Source: Quercus robur
Taxonomy: Eukaryota; Streptophyta; Magnoliopsida; Fagales; Fagaceae
Direction of reading: 5' to 3'
Assembly: GCF_932294415.1 (NCBI RefSeq)
Contig: NC_065535.1
Coordinates: forward strand, 89,482,862-89,546,861
Length of the DNA: 64,000 nucleotides
Part shown: positions 44,927 to 56,380 of the stretch, piece by piece
Layout of the letters: each line of letters opens with the position of its first letter
Numbering within the stretch: the stretch's first letter is position 1
Notes under the pieces: generated by a model
What the model was told of the DNA's origin: nothing
The model's input: the letters and a program-made list of their open reading frames with translations, nothing else
Databases searched by the model: none
Position numbers and translations under genes: made by a program

Positions 44927-46319
44927 CTGTGGTGAAGGAGACATTAGATACTAACCGAAAATTATTGAGAAAAATGCATATACCTTTGTAAGCATAGATA
45001 ATAATTCAAACCCAAAAAACGGCAATACACAAACAATAAAAGTAACATTCAAACAGTATGCAAATTTTTCATTAATGCCTCCATCATTTCATTAAAGCAA
45101 ATGATGGACAAGATTTGATTCATTGGCCAATGACACACACAACATATATATATATATATATATACTGAAAATCATAAAATAAGAAGGCTAATTGATGAAA
45201 AAATCAATAATCAATTAAATGTTTCTCATTGGGTTCCCAATTTGCTACCAAAATGAAAAGGTAATATATACAATGATAAATAACAATTACAAACCCCAAG
45301 AAGCAAAAGGAACAAAACATGCACACATAACTAAGATTTTTGCCGTTTTCAGCTTTGGGTAAGTTATATTGTGAGCTGCTCTAGAACAATGCTAGAAAAA
45401 AATATAAATTCTATTCTCCAAACTTCCTACTAACGAACTTGTAATCAAATGTACACAGATCTAATCATTCTAGAGAGGAGGGGATTTAAAGGAGATTAAA
45501 ATTAATAAAATGGGAAGGAGGATGTACCAATCTAGGAATTGTAGGGAAGGCGAATCAGAAAATTAGGAGAGAGACACATACCTAGCCAAGCATTGTAGAG
45601 ACTCGGATAAATGATTTGCTACAAAGGAGTTGGTTCTGCCATTGATCCGCATAAACTTCGTCATCAAACTCTTTTACAGAAAGTATCAAATTACTTCTTC
45701 TTGCTTATCAACAATACCACACATTTGTTTCTCACAAAACTAACAAAAATAAAAAAACAAATTACTCTCTTACAACCCACTTTACTGTAGCTAACAACAT
45801 ACAAAAACACAAGAAAGTTTGGCTTCAAATGAATACCAATCCAGACATTTGTCAAATTGCAATCAAAACTCCAAGTGCAGAAAAACTTCCTAATACATCA
45901 ATAAATACAATACGCCTTATGGGTTTTCTCCAAAATATCAATTTCTTGACAACAAACACATTGACAGCCAGTATTCTCCCCAAGCAATGATCCAGAAATA
46001 GATGCACAGCCACCAAGATTCTCCCCAATTAGTAGAACATTTTGCATGCTTATTCCAGTCACCTATACACATGAAGAATAAGCACACAAGGACAATCCAG
46101 CTCAATGGCCTTTTCGTGTCCACCATTGCAGTTAGGTCTAAAAAAAAAATACGACTTTAGAAGAAAAGTGAAACGTAACTATGCAGTCACCTATAGGCAG
46201 GAAGTATAAGCATACACTAAGGCATTTAATGATCTTTTCGTTTCCGCCCATATGCCCTGACAGGTCTAATCTTACCTGTTTCATCAGACACAACAGCATA
46301 ATTAAATTAACATAATCAA
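44927..46319. other. MULE interior between the captured PLAA fragment and the PMD gene
   Basis: No intact gene. Minus-strand 45,590-45,665 has exon-like text ending at a |GTATGTG donor that I cannot assign. Two copies of an 80-bp motif (GTCACCTATA...TTTTCGT..CC.CC) lie at about 46,058-46,137 and 46,187-46,266. A (TA)n run lies near 45,147. Confidence 0.5.
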
Positions 46320-49300
46320 TCAAATGCACAGTACAAGTAGCTCAAGAAGATGGGAAGTGTAGACGAAGTACATACCATCACCGGTCCCGCAATCGGGAGC
46401 ATGCGCACGCGGGCGTCGCGATCTCCGCAAAGCCTCCACCGGCTCAATGTCCTCAGCCGGTATCTGCTCAATCTGTACAGCCTCTCCGTGGGCGGTTTGA
46501 GATGGAGCTGACATGGTGGGGTCCACTTGCACTAGAGGTGGGGTGGGCATGCCTGGTGTGGGGACAAATATGCATCCACCATCATGGGCAGATCCACTGA
46601 AAACTGGGGGCGACATACGAGGAGGGCCCTCAAAGTCCGTGCTAGCACCATGGGATGTAGTGTGGGCTGGAACAGTGCCCTGATGATCGACGCTATGGGA
46701 TGGCCCAGCACCATCGCCAGGCGTGCATCGCGGTGTCCTGCCGTCGTCATCAGACAGTACCCAATCAGTGCCAAGCCATGCCTCTTCTACACCCTCCTCA
46801 TTCCCTTCCTCGTAGATGGGAGCCGACTCGGTCGTACGGCTGCGACCAGCTTGACCACCTCCACGATGTCCACCCCCACGAGACCCACCACGTTGCCCGC
46901 CACGAACTGGGGCCTGTCTATCAATGTCAACTGCTTCTGCAAGCGCATTCGCCAATTTAAGTCGGCCTAGCTCCTCCACAAGCTCTAGTGTAAATGTAAG
47001 GTCAGTGTGCATGTCAGAACCTTCATCGCACCTCGGTATAGACCTAATCATCGTCCGAACCTACAAAACAAGGGCGTCATAAAAGCAAGAACGCAAGTAT
47101 GATGCAAAACTTGGATAAATCTGTTCCAAAATCAAAAGAAAAAGTAGCAAACATAGCTAATGAAATCCTTATATTACTTATAATTATGAAGCATCTTTAA
47201 AAAGACAGTGTATAAAAATAGGGGTTGGCCCCCCCTGTGCAAGAATTTATAGTTCCAACCCAACACTCAAGAGGTTGTATGTTTCCTGTTATGTTTATCG
47301 CTACGCAATCTAAACATTGAGATAATACTTCTAAAAAACACGTATAGTTGGTTGTACATAAGTTCAATCTTAGCATAAGTGAAAATATCAGAATTTCACT
47401 TCTGTATCTAGGCTTCACGAGATTTACAACTCCATTAATATCACATTGCAATCAGGACACATATTTTGAAGTTATTATTTCCTAACGTACACGCCCAAAT
47501 CAAATGAATTGAAAATATCAAACGCAAGCTTCAAGTTTCAATTAAGGGAAGTACCAAAAACTTAGAACATATATCATACTTGAATCTAGTATAAATGCAC
47601 ATCTCCTTGCTGCATACTTGCAAGATTTTAAATGACCTTTAAGCTGTTGGGAATTGCATTCTACCAACAGTTTAGTAAGGGACTTCCCAATCCTAGAGGT
47701 AATATCTATCAAGGAATATGTAATACATTAATCAGTCCTGGAGGAAAGGCTATCTAAACTATCATGAAATGCGAATTTATCACTACTACACAGAGTTGCA
47801 CCGTCCATTTTAAAGTACAAGCCAACCAAAAACAAAAAAAAATTAAAAAAAATTAAAATAAAATACAATAAAACCCAACCCAACCTACCCTTTTTAAAAG
47901 TTGAATGTAATTATATGAACAAAGGTGTGGTCATCATTAGTCATTGCCCATTAACCATTCCTCATGCAAACAAATTGGATCAAGACAAATTCAGTTTGTT
48001 ATGAACAACTTAAATCATGCAGTATTTTGACTTTAAAACATAATGACATGTCATGCAGTATTTTTTCACTTTAAAACAACATGACAGAGAAACTTATAGA
48101 GATGTAACAACAATAACTATTGTGGACTTCAAAATATGCATGATAAATCTGCTGAGGATATTTAATCCAACAATGGTTTCATCCATAAAATAGGAATTGT
48201 TGCCTCACCATGAGTTCCCAATACGCAGACTCTGGTGTTATGTACCGCCTTGTGTGGCGATTGTACCACATCATGTACTCAACGAGATACGTATCATCAT
48301 CGTCTAGGAGATCGGACCCGCGAACTACATTCACTCGGTTGGCCCATTGCCGAATAAAGGGATCATGTTCTACCTCCCAGTTCTTCTCCCATTTACCCTG
48401 AAGGGATATCTTGTGAAGGGTAGTCGACGTATCCACGACACTTGGAACTGGTTGCTTCATCCCAAACTGACGGAGGACTCGCTCAGGATGATGCCACTCC
48501 ACTATCCAAAAGAATATCAACGGCACCTCGGCCCTCCAAATATGCTGCCCAGCAGTGCAATACGCAGGTAGGGAGCCTAGCGTATGTGTGTACGGCTCCC
48601 ATACAATCTGCATAAGTAGATTATGTTTGTGATAGTGAGACATCATACTAATTTAACATTATGTAGGTGATATGTAATATGCAAAGCATGGAATTTCTAG
48701 CTTCTAGTCGTACACAAAATCTTCAGGGATTATTGGGCAGAAACTAAAAGAACAACAAAATTGACCTGCAAAAAATATTAAAAGATCTAGGTTGTTCATG
48801 TCCACCATTTTCAGCCCCATGTTCATATGCTGGACAGGGTTCAAAGCTAACTGACACCATCAAATACTAGGGTTTTCAATCTGAACCAAACTTAGAGGAG
48901 GGTACTACAGCAGTCTTATGGCTGTAAGATGAATCCAAGTTGATGATTTCGCAAAATCTTTTTATCGTAATAGAAATATTGTGCTACATTAATTGCATTA
49001 GTCATTAACAATGTTTCAATGAATGAGAACAAAATGACTATTATAAGGTCTACTGAAGACATTGCATTTCAAGTACCACTTTATATTGCAAGAAATGGAA
49101 GCTATGTAAATTATTACATGGTATAATCCTCATCAAATACTGTTATTATATTTCTATGTAAATATATATTTCTTATAAATTTTAGTGTTGGAAATTACGT
49201 AAGCCTTTTAGTTATCTCAAACTAATCATGTCAATGTCTAAAATTACATTCCTCTTGAAGAATATGGTGATCAGCATATTTTGCACGCTTCTAAAATTAT

Positions 49301-52300
49301 ATGAATAAAGTACTCGTTAATAATCCATAGCTTTTAATAATTTTAGGACTATTAAGGCAGCTAAAGTGGGGACAACTTAAGGAGTTGCATGCTGCAATTA
49401 AATTGTGCTCTCCAACTTTGGTGCAAGGAGCACGAACTAACTTTTCATTTAGGTCAACAACAAGAGGTAATGTGTCAAGCGTCTTTATGTTTTCTCATAT
49501 ATCACTGATTAACAATTATTTGTTTCTTTAAACTTAGGCCATTGTTTTCCAAGAAGACAATCGAGGCTGTGCATATTCAAAATATACCACTTGAATACGT
49601 AAATCGAAGTCAAACAGTATTCTACTAGACTGTAAAAATATAACCTTCAATTCAGCAAAGGTAATTTATAACGTACAATGTAACAATGTTTTTTGCATCA
49701 CAATAACAATTTTTGTAATCCTGGATACCCCTATGTTAGAAGAAGAAATACTAAATTGTCTACTTATTAGGCAGAGCAATAACTATGGTTTTAAGCTCAT
49801 AACATTTTATTAATTAATTACAAGTGATTCACATTGACTACCTATGAAAACACCATCAACTAGAACATCCCAAACAGATGTTTAGATAACATAAAAGTTT
49901 ATATTAACCTTAGATGGTCACTTAATACTAAATATTGCTATGTTCTGTCACAGGGGTAGTGAAATGCATAAACTCCAAACATTAGTAAGTTTTTGAAGGC
50001 AAAGCAACAATTGAGACTATCTTCGGTGCTCACTCTGGCATCCTAAACAACCCCAAATCTCACAAAGGGTTTAACCTATACCCTGGACTCTCGAGTTCCT
50101 ACTGGGAGGGCACTAATGGCTTTGTATTTTGGAAATTTCACAGTGTGGACCCAAGCAATGACAACCATCCAGCATTGGACAAGGACAAGCTATGGCAATG
50201 GCTTAGCCTATGGTCACTCTATGACATTCAAGTCAGAGTAACTCCATCCTTTAGTTTGCTTAATTTCAAATTTCAATGAAAGCCAGAGAAGTGATCATGT
50301 GTTTTACGGGCCAATGATCAATAATGTCATCATTCCCTCTGTTTCTGTACTTAGGCCAAAAATGCAAACTTGGGTTATATTTTTGCTCTCATGTCATGAT
50401 TACACAATAATTAGATAAAATTTTCGTAGTTTAACATTTGCAGCTTTCCCAACGTTCTAAATTTAAAGAATTTTATCATTTTATGAGATTTAACAGCCAA
50501 CTATATTACAACAGTGAAGAGCAGCTCTAACTCAGCAAATTTAATTCAACGAAAATCTGGAATATAATTGTGGTAATATCTAAGTCAACCACCAAAACTA
50601 TAGCGAATCCAGAAGGTGTGAAATATTAATAAGCTTCAACAGTTCTAAAAAAAATTTCTATTTTAAAGCTTTAATATTGAAGTATAACAACTATCAAAGA
50701 TTCAAACTCTCTCTAAAAGAATTATGAGCACAAGTCTGGGCTAACCTGTTGAGCAAGACTCCAAAACGCATGTAAAGAAGCAGAAAGTGCAAAAACAACG
50801 AAGAAGACAGTGAAGCAGAATTCACACAAGGATTAGGGAAAGAAAAAAATTTGGACCATTTCTCGATTTATGCGTGTCATCCTTGCGCAGGGGCCATGCG
50901 TTTTGAAAATATCATTTGTATTCTAATATGCCTTGATTCCCTTGTTCTGAAAAGACCCATATTTGTCAAGTTTATAGTTAGAAATTTGTTGTTTAGAATT
51001 TAATTGACCATGCTGGTTCTGCGTTTACAATCATTCGCCTTATATAAAGTCTTAAGAAATATTGTTTTGAAATTTTTTAGTTCATTTTCATAGCAGGCTA
51101 AAAGTTCTATTTTCTCATGTTAAGTAGGTTGAAACGGTGTATAATAACATAATCAGAAAATGAACACAAACTTTTGATTCAGTTAGTAGCTGGAAAGAAT
51201 TTAAAGATGTCATCGTCAGTTTTGAAGATGCATCATTAAAATCAAATGAATTACTTGAGCACACAAATACAACCAAAGACAAATCTGATCATCTTTGGTA
51301 TACTATTAGGTAAATTCATTTCTCATTGAATTATAACCAATTACATAATCCAATATGTGCGTCTTCTCTTCATTGCATCAGCTTAATGACATTTGTAACA
51401 ATTGGTGGAGTTTTTGTTTTTTGGTTGCAACACAAGTTTGAACTCACTGCCTTGCACTAAACGAAGACTTCATGCTCAATGTTTTGCGCATGTTGCACAT
51501 GCTTCAAACATCTTGGAAAAGGGACAATTTATTCTGTGTTTTTTTTTTTTTTCCGTGTAAATCACAAACGTTTCCGTACATAATGAAGAATATAGCCAAA
51601 TTCTACTTTATATATATATGACTAAATTTATATATAACCCATTGATTTAACCCAACTTAACCTGAGTCATGTTAGTTGGGTTGCATTGGAAAAAACCCTT
51701 CAATCCAACCCAATTTGGAAAAAACCCTTTGATTTAACATTCAAGAATTTTTTACTTTTGTTTTACTTTATGTAAGGACGAGCAAGTATTCATGCAGGTG
51801 CTACAAATGGAAGTTCTAATGTGAAGTACTTCACGATGGACATTCCAATTGAGTTAAATGATGGGATGGAAATCCAAGTACCAAACAAAATGATTGGATG
51901 GTATTATGAAATCAACTCATTCCTACAACAATCCAAGAATTCAAAATAATATAAAATTGAGGGAAACGAAAATAAAAGCATGTGCGGTGCATTTGAGGAA
52001 AACGTGCTCGGCCCGTAGTTATAAGAATTGAGGGAAACGTGGTCATAAGAATTCAAACTAAATTAACCGAATACCTGCTCGGCCCGTACTGTAGCCAGTG
52101 ACGCCCGGTACGCAGCAAGGACGTGTGTGGCATGCTCTGCGGTGCATTTTGGCCCGCTCCACCTACCAAACATGAGATGTCGACAAATGCTCATTACTGA
52201 ACCTTACATTTAACAAACTTTGCTTTTATATTTCACATCCATATACTAAGCATTGATAAGTTTCTTTCGTTTGTTAGTTTGGCATACTTTTAATTATATG

Positions 52301-53289
52301 AAAGAGACAAATAACGAGAACTCAATGAACGTACCTAATGGCAAGGGGCCCTGAGTGCACTGGCGGTAGAGGCGGCCTCACAACAGGGCATAATTGTGGG
52401 AACCTTGAATAGGCCCATAGCTGCACCAACAAGAGTGCTCCTCCAATCTGCATCGCATCCTTCTTCGATGCACCACAAAGTTGCCTATACAGCCAGGCCA
52501 ATGTTGCACTACCCCAGCTATACCGTCTCGCATTGCTGACTGGGTTGAGCAACTGCAGAGGCAGCAGTGAGACCCGGTCCGCAGACCTGTCCATGAACAA
52601 GAGGGCCCCCATCCGTACAAGTAGGTGGTAGCGGGCATATTGCTGCACGACTTCGTCAGCAGCGTCCACAACTAAGGGAGCGGCAAACTGTGCATCAAGC
52701 CAGGTGTATCTTATCCTCGCCCCAGCAAGGGTAGACTTGTTTGAGTTTGGTATCGGGGGTGGAGGTTTATGGCCCAACAACTGTTCGCACAGCTCACTCC
52801 ATTTGTAGTCTGTCTTCCCAGTGACAGGCAACCCATCCACCGGAAGCCCCAGCATCACCTCCATATCTTGCAAGGTGATACCCATTTCTCCATGGGGTAA
52901 GTGGAACGTGTGCGTCTCCGGACGCCACCGCTCAACCAACGCCGTGATCAAGGCGTGGTCGACCTCCATATCAGGAACCTTGAATAAACCAGTCAACCCT
53001 GCTGCATCTATGTGTTGCATGATACGTGGATCTAACCCACCCTGTGGCAATACACATTTACGGCGTCGAACCTTTATCATGCCAGGCGCCTCCTGCACAC
53101 GGACGAGTATTCTGTTAGGAGATTAAACACGAGGTAATTATAAAACAAACATGTATTAATAATACTACTACATACCTCGTCAGCGGCGCACCTCCAAAGT
53201 GGACTTGACCGATGATTCGGCTGCTGGGCCAACTGGGTATCCACATCGGGTCCAGGCCGCACTCTATCTAGTGCCTGCATATCTGACAT
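46320..53289 (-). CDS. Plant mobile domain (PMD, MAIN-like/'aminotransferase-like') gene of the MULE
   Basis: Five exons join in phase with GT/AG borders: 53,289-53,176; 53,092-52,335; 52,162-52,075; 48,607-48,209; 47,060-46,376. If exon 5 is not spliced further it runs to a stop at 46,320, giving about 700 aa. The start is [16 protein letters not shown] marks include [58 protein letters not shown] and [20 protein letters not shown]. They continue with [27 protein letters not shown] and [13 protein letters not shown]. The C-terminus is Gly/Arg-rich ([12 protein letters not shown]) and ends with CGTGD. PMD proteins include Arabidopsis MAIN/MAIL1 and many MULE-carried copies. It is the gene nearest the right TIR, reading inward. 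Intron 3 is 3.5 kb and contains captured beta-galactosidase pieces in antisense. The last exon border is uncertain. Confidence 0.85.
49347..51309 (+). pseudogene. Captured beta-galactosidase (GH35) fragment, antisense in PMD intron 3
   Basis: Three plus-strand exon remnants lie in gene order. 49,347-49,466 reads [20 protein letters not shown], matching LPKWGHLKELHxAIKLC of plant beta-galactosidases. 49,538-49,660 reads [10 protein letters not shown], then a shifted FQN..LE block and the DCKN/K region with stops. 51,167-51,309 reads [20 protein letters not shown], then [20 protein letters not shown], matching LLEQ.NTTxDxSDYLWY. Exon borders (AG|, |GT) persist. Between the last two is an extra coding-like block (about 49,995-50,275, [19 protein letters not shown]) not assigned. 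It is non-functional. Confidence 0.85.
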
Positions 53290-53936
53290 GGCAGCAAATA
53301 CATTGTTAGCAATTTTCTAACAAGTAAACCACATTTAATATAAAATAAAAGCATAGATTCAGTAAGACATTATATTTTGAGCACAAGATTTTCAACATCA
53401 CTTCTTAAATAAATAAGAACTTGCCATAAAAAAAATTATTTCAGAACTATTTAAATCACTTCTTAAAGCTTCGGATAATTATTAATTAACTATTTCTGAA
53501 AATATAAGTTATAACACCACTCGATTTGCCAAAACCCCTCATCAAAACCCCAAGCACATTTAAACTCATTAATGAGAAAATCATCATTGCAGCATATAAA
53601 AGACAACAAAATTCTCATCTTCATTAGTAAATTTACTACTTCCTTAAGTTTCAACAAAATAATCAAAATCCCACACAAAACGCAACCTAACATTAACCAA
53701 CGTCAGAAAATATTTCAGAGGGAGAGGACCGTACCTGTAATCAGCGGCGGCGGGAACCAACGACGACTGATGGAGACTCGAGGAAGAGTGGGGAAGCCTG
53801 ATCGCAGAGCGAGAGAGACAGAGTGTGGAGAGAGAGTGATGGCAGAGAGCGAGGGAAAGAGAGTGTACAGAGAGAGTGAGTGACTGAATAGCGTTGTGAG
53901 ACGTTAGGGTCCTATTGATTCAAACCGCTGAACATA

Positions 53937-54080
53937 ACTCGATTTCTAGTTTCCCGAGTTATGGCCGTCTACACAAACATTTTTTTATTCGGGAAAATTC
54001 GAAAGGTCAGACTAACTCGACTATAATAATATCGAGTTATTCATTAAAACTCGATTTCTATATTGTCGAGTTACAAAAGA
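53937..54080. repeat. Palindrome cluster at the right end
   Basis: Three ACTCGA(T)-spacer-(A)TCGAGTT units (about 53,937-53,963, 54,014-54,039, 54,049-54,073) lie about 0.65 kb upstream of the PMD start. The last two form part of the right TIR. Confidence 0.88.
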
Positions 54081-54161
54081 GGGGCAATTCCCTATTTAGT
54101 TTCAGAAAGAGGGCAAACGAATGTTTAATTTCGAGAAAAAGGGTATTTGCCCATTTTCTCC
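54030..54161 (-). repeat. Right TIR of the giant MULE
   Basis: 132 bp, the inverted counterpart of 22,020-22,150. Immediately followed by the second TCAAGGAAT copy. Confidence 0.93.
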
Positions 54162-54290
54162 TCAAGGAATCAAGCAAGTTAGATGTCTTCTTTGATTTAT
54201 TTAACCAAGGTAACAAAATATGGGTTTGTTGTGTTTAAATTTTACAATGTAAAAAAAAAAAAAAAAAAAAAAAAGTACTAATTCTTTATA
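54162..54290 (+). pseudogene. Continuation of the FAR1-like remnant
   Basis: The duplicated TCAAGGAAT leads into text reading QGIKQVRC, continuing the FAR1-type domain interrupted at 22,019. It then decays into a poly-A run (about 54,250-54,274). The copy is cut again by the small MULE at 54,291. Confidence 0.55.
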
Positions 54291-55946
54291 GGCGTAAATG
54301 CACTTTTAGTCCCTACATTTTGATTCTTTTCTATTTTAGTTTCTACATTTTATTTTTACCACTTTTAGTCCCTAAACCAATTAACGCGTTCCATTTTAAT
54401 CCTTTCCGTTAGCCCACCAACGTAAATTGCTTAAATGGCAAACTGATGCTGACGTGGCCAATTAAAAAATAATAAAAAATTTTAATTAGCATTTAAAAAT
54501 ATGCCATGTTAGCTTTTAAATATAAAAAAATTTATTAATCAATTTTAACTAAATAAAAAAAGAAAAAACAGAATTAAAAACAATAAAACACATCAATTCA
54601 AATCTAATTCATTTTGAACAAGAACACACAAGAACGTTATCACAGATTTAAACATCAACACAATATCATAAAGCACAAGCCCAGAACCAAACACAAACTC
54701 AAATTTAAAAACACAATAACAAACTAAATCTTTCCTCTCATCTGTGCCAAAGATCCAAAAATAAAACCTGAAGACCCCATCAAGAAGACCAAGAAAGAAA
54801 GGTTCCAGCCCAAAAATGCAAAAAATTCTTTGCCTTTTTTCATAAACTAGAAACCACAACGGCATAAATTTCAACCAAAAGCCCCCCAAAATGTCATTCC
54901 TATTCCCACTTACCCAACACAACAACAACGGCCAAGCATGTTAAACCTGAAATCCCCAAAAGTCCTAGACCAAAACAGGAACACAGATTCATATGCGCCC
55001 ACAAACAACAGCACAAATACACACATTAGACTTCAAACTTATTTTGGAATAAAACCCAAAACAAAAATCCTCTTTTTCTTAAAACCCCCAAACCTGAATA
55101 CCAAATCTCTAGAACCACTACAACAAACCTAGGGCCGCCAACAAACCAAATCTAAACCCACCTACAAAGTCGATCTAAAACACAAGACCACCCACAAAGC
55201 TGATCTGAAGCTCACCCACAAAGCCAATCTGAAACCCAGGACCACCCACAAAGCCGATCTGACCCAGGACCACCCAAAGCCGATCTTGAGAGAGAGAGAG
55301 AGAGAGGCTTCACCATGAGAGGAATTAATAGGGAGGCTGAGTTCCGTGGTGGAACAGGGAGGCTGTGCCTCATTTTGGATCAAAGAGAAAGAAGCCGAGG
55401 TCTAGAGAGAGATGGACTCAGATCAGGTTTTGGGTCTCAAGTGTTCAAAGTTTGTGAGATTTAGTTTGGGTGGTAGAGAGATTGGAGGTGGAGGAAGCTC
55501 CGGCCATGGTGGCCTTGCAGCTTCGACACAAGAGGAAAGATTTAGTTTGTTATTTGTGTTCTTTGTGTTTTTAAATTTGAGTTTGTGTTTGGTTCTGGGT
55601 TTGTGCTGATTGTGTTCTTGTGTGATCTTGTTCAAAATGAATTAGATCTAAATTGATGTGTTTTATTGTTTTTAATTCTGTTTTTTCTTTAGTTAAAATT
55701 GATTAATAATATTTTTTTATATTTAAAAGCTGACATGGCATATTTTTAAATGCTAATTAAATTTTTTTTTTTTTAATTGGTCATGTCTGCATCAGTTTGT
55801 CACCTAAGCAATTTTCGTTGGTGGGCTAACGGAAATGATTAAAATGGAACGCGTTAATTGGTTTAGGGATTAAAAACGGTAAAAATAAATGTAGGGACTA
55901 AAATGGAAAAAAGTCAAAATATAAGAACTAAAAATGCATTTACGCC
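54291..55946. mobile_element. Non-autonomous MULE with about 400-bp TIRs
   Basis: A 1,656-bp element. The left end GGCGTAAATGCACTTTTAGT and right end CATTTACGCC are inverted, with near-identity over about 230 bp (TTAACGCGTTCCATTTTAAT, CCGTTAGCCCACCAACG). A further inverted block extends to about 54,740 on the left and 55,540 on the right. Flanks are TTCTTTATA (54,282-54,290) and TTCTTTAAA (55,947-55,955), a 9-bp duplication with one mismatch. The centre (about 54,750-55,530) has no transposase. It contains short CCACCCACAAAGC-GATCT repeats and could be captured sequence I cannot name. Confidence 0.85.
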
Positions 55947-55955
55947 TTCTTTAAA

Positions 55956-56380
55956 TTACTTATATGATAATTTTTCTTCAACAATATGGCAGCCACCTCA
56001 TGATGGTAGCTCAAGGAATCAATTATTGCCACAAATTACAATGGTAAACTTTTAAATTTCAATTATGCATTTTTTTTATTGTAATATTACTCTTAAATTT
56101 TGTTGTATCACCTCATAACTGGTTCGCTGTGTTATTTGTTATTTCTTTCATTGTGAGATGTATCAAGAAGATAGCATTGCAAACTTAAAGATAGCTTTAT
56201 TGAATGGTTGAACTTGATACAAGTAATTAGATGAAAGTAGATATTTTTATTGCTTTCATTTTATTGATTTATGATTGGTTAATATGTAGGCACAATTAAT
56301 GGAAATGAGAAATCAAAGGAATGATGAAGATATTAAATAATAAAGAAAGAAGTATGCTAATCCCCATGGACCATCAGATC
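55956..56380. other. Intergenic, possible tail of FAR1-like remnant
   Basis: Two short coding-like blocks on the plus strand (about 56,000-56,040 and 56,288-56,340) could be late exons of the same broken FAR1-like gene. The evidence is weak. Confidence 0.4.

Larger units (their letters stand above)
22020..54161. mobile_element. Giant 32.1-kb Mutator-like transposon (MULE) with multi-gene cargo
   Basis: Bounded by perfect 9-bp direct duplications TCAAGGAAT (22,011-22,019 and 54,162-54,170), the Mutator hallmark, and by inverted termini of about 130 bp. Left begins GGCCAAAATGGGCAAATG; the right end read inward begins GGAGAAAATGGGCAAATA. Both continue through TGAAACTAAATAGGGAA, CCCCTCTTTTGTAACTCG and two palindromic ATCGAGTT blocks. 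Inside are an uninterrupted MURA-type transposase (38,396-41,041), a PMD gene, a double-B3 gene, an RNase H1-N-terminal-type ORF, a 377-aa transposon-type ORF, three small related coiled-coil ORFs, and fragments of at least four host genes. The transposase frame is open, so it may be autonomous. Typical MULEs are a few kb, so the size is exceptional. Alternative: a block assembled from nested MULEs, but no inner 9-bp duplications were seen. Confidence 0.93.

Noticed and set aside
45938-46126. 62-aa signal-peptide-like, Cys- and Trp-containing open frame
   Set aside because: A short frame in sequence that includes a diverged 80-bp duplication; no cysteine pattern of a known peptide family.
46584-46970. 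128-aa plus-strand open frame opposite the PMD C-terminal exon
   Set aside because: A shadow of the GC-rich Gly/Arg-coding strand.
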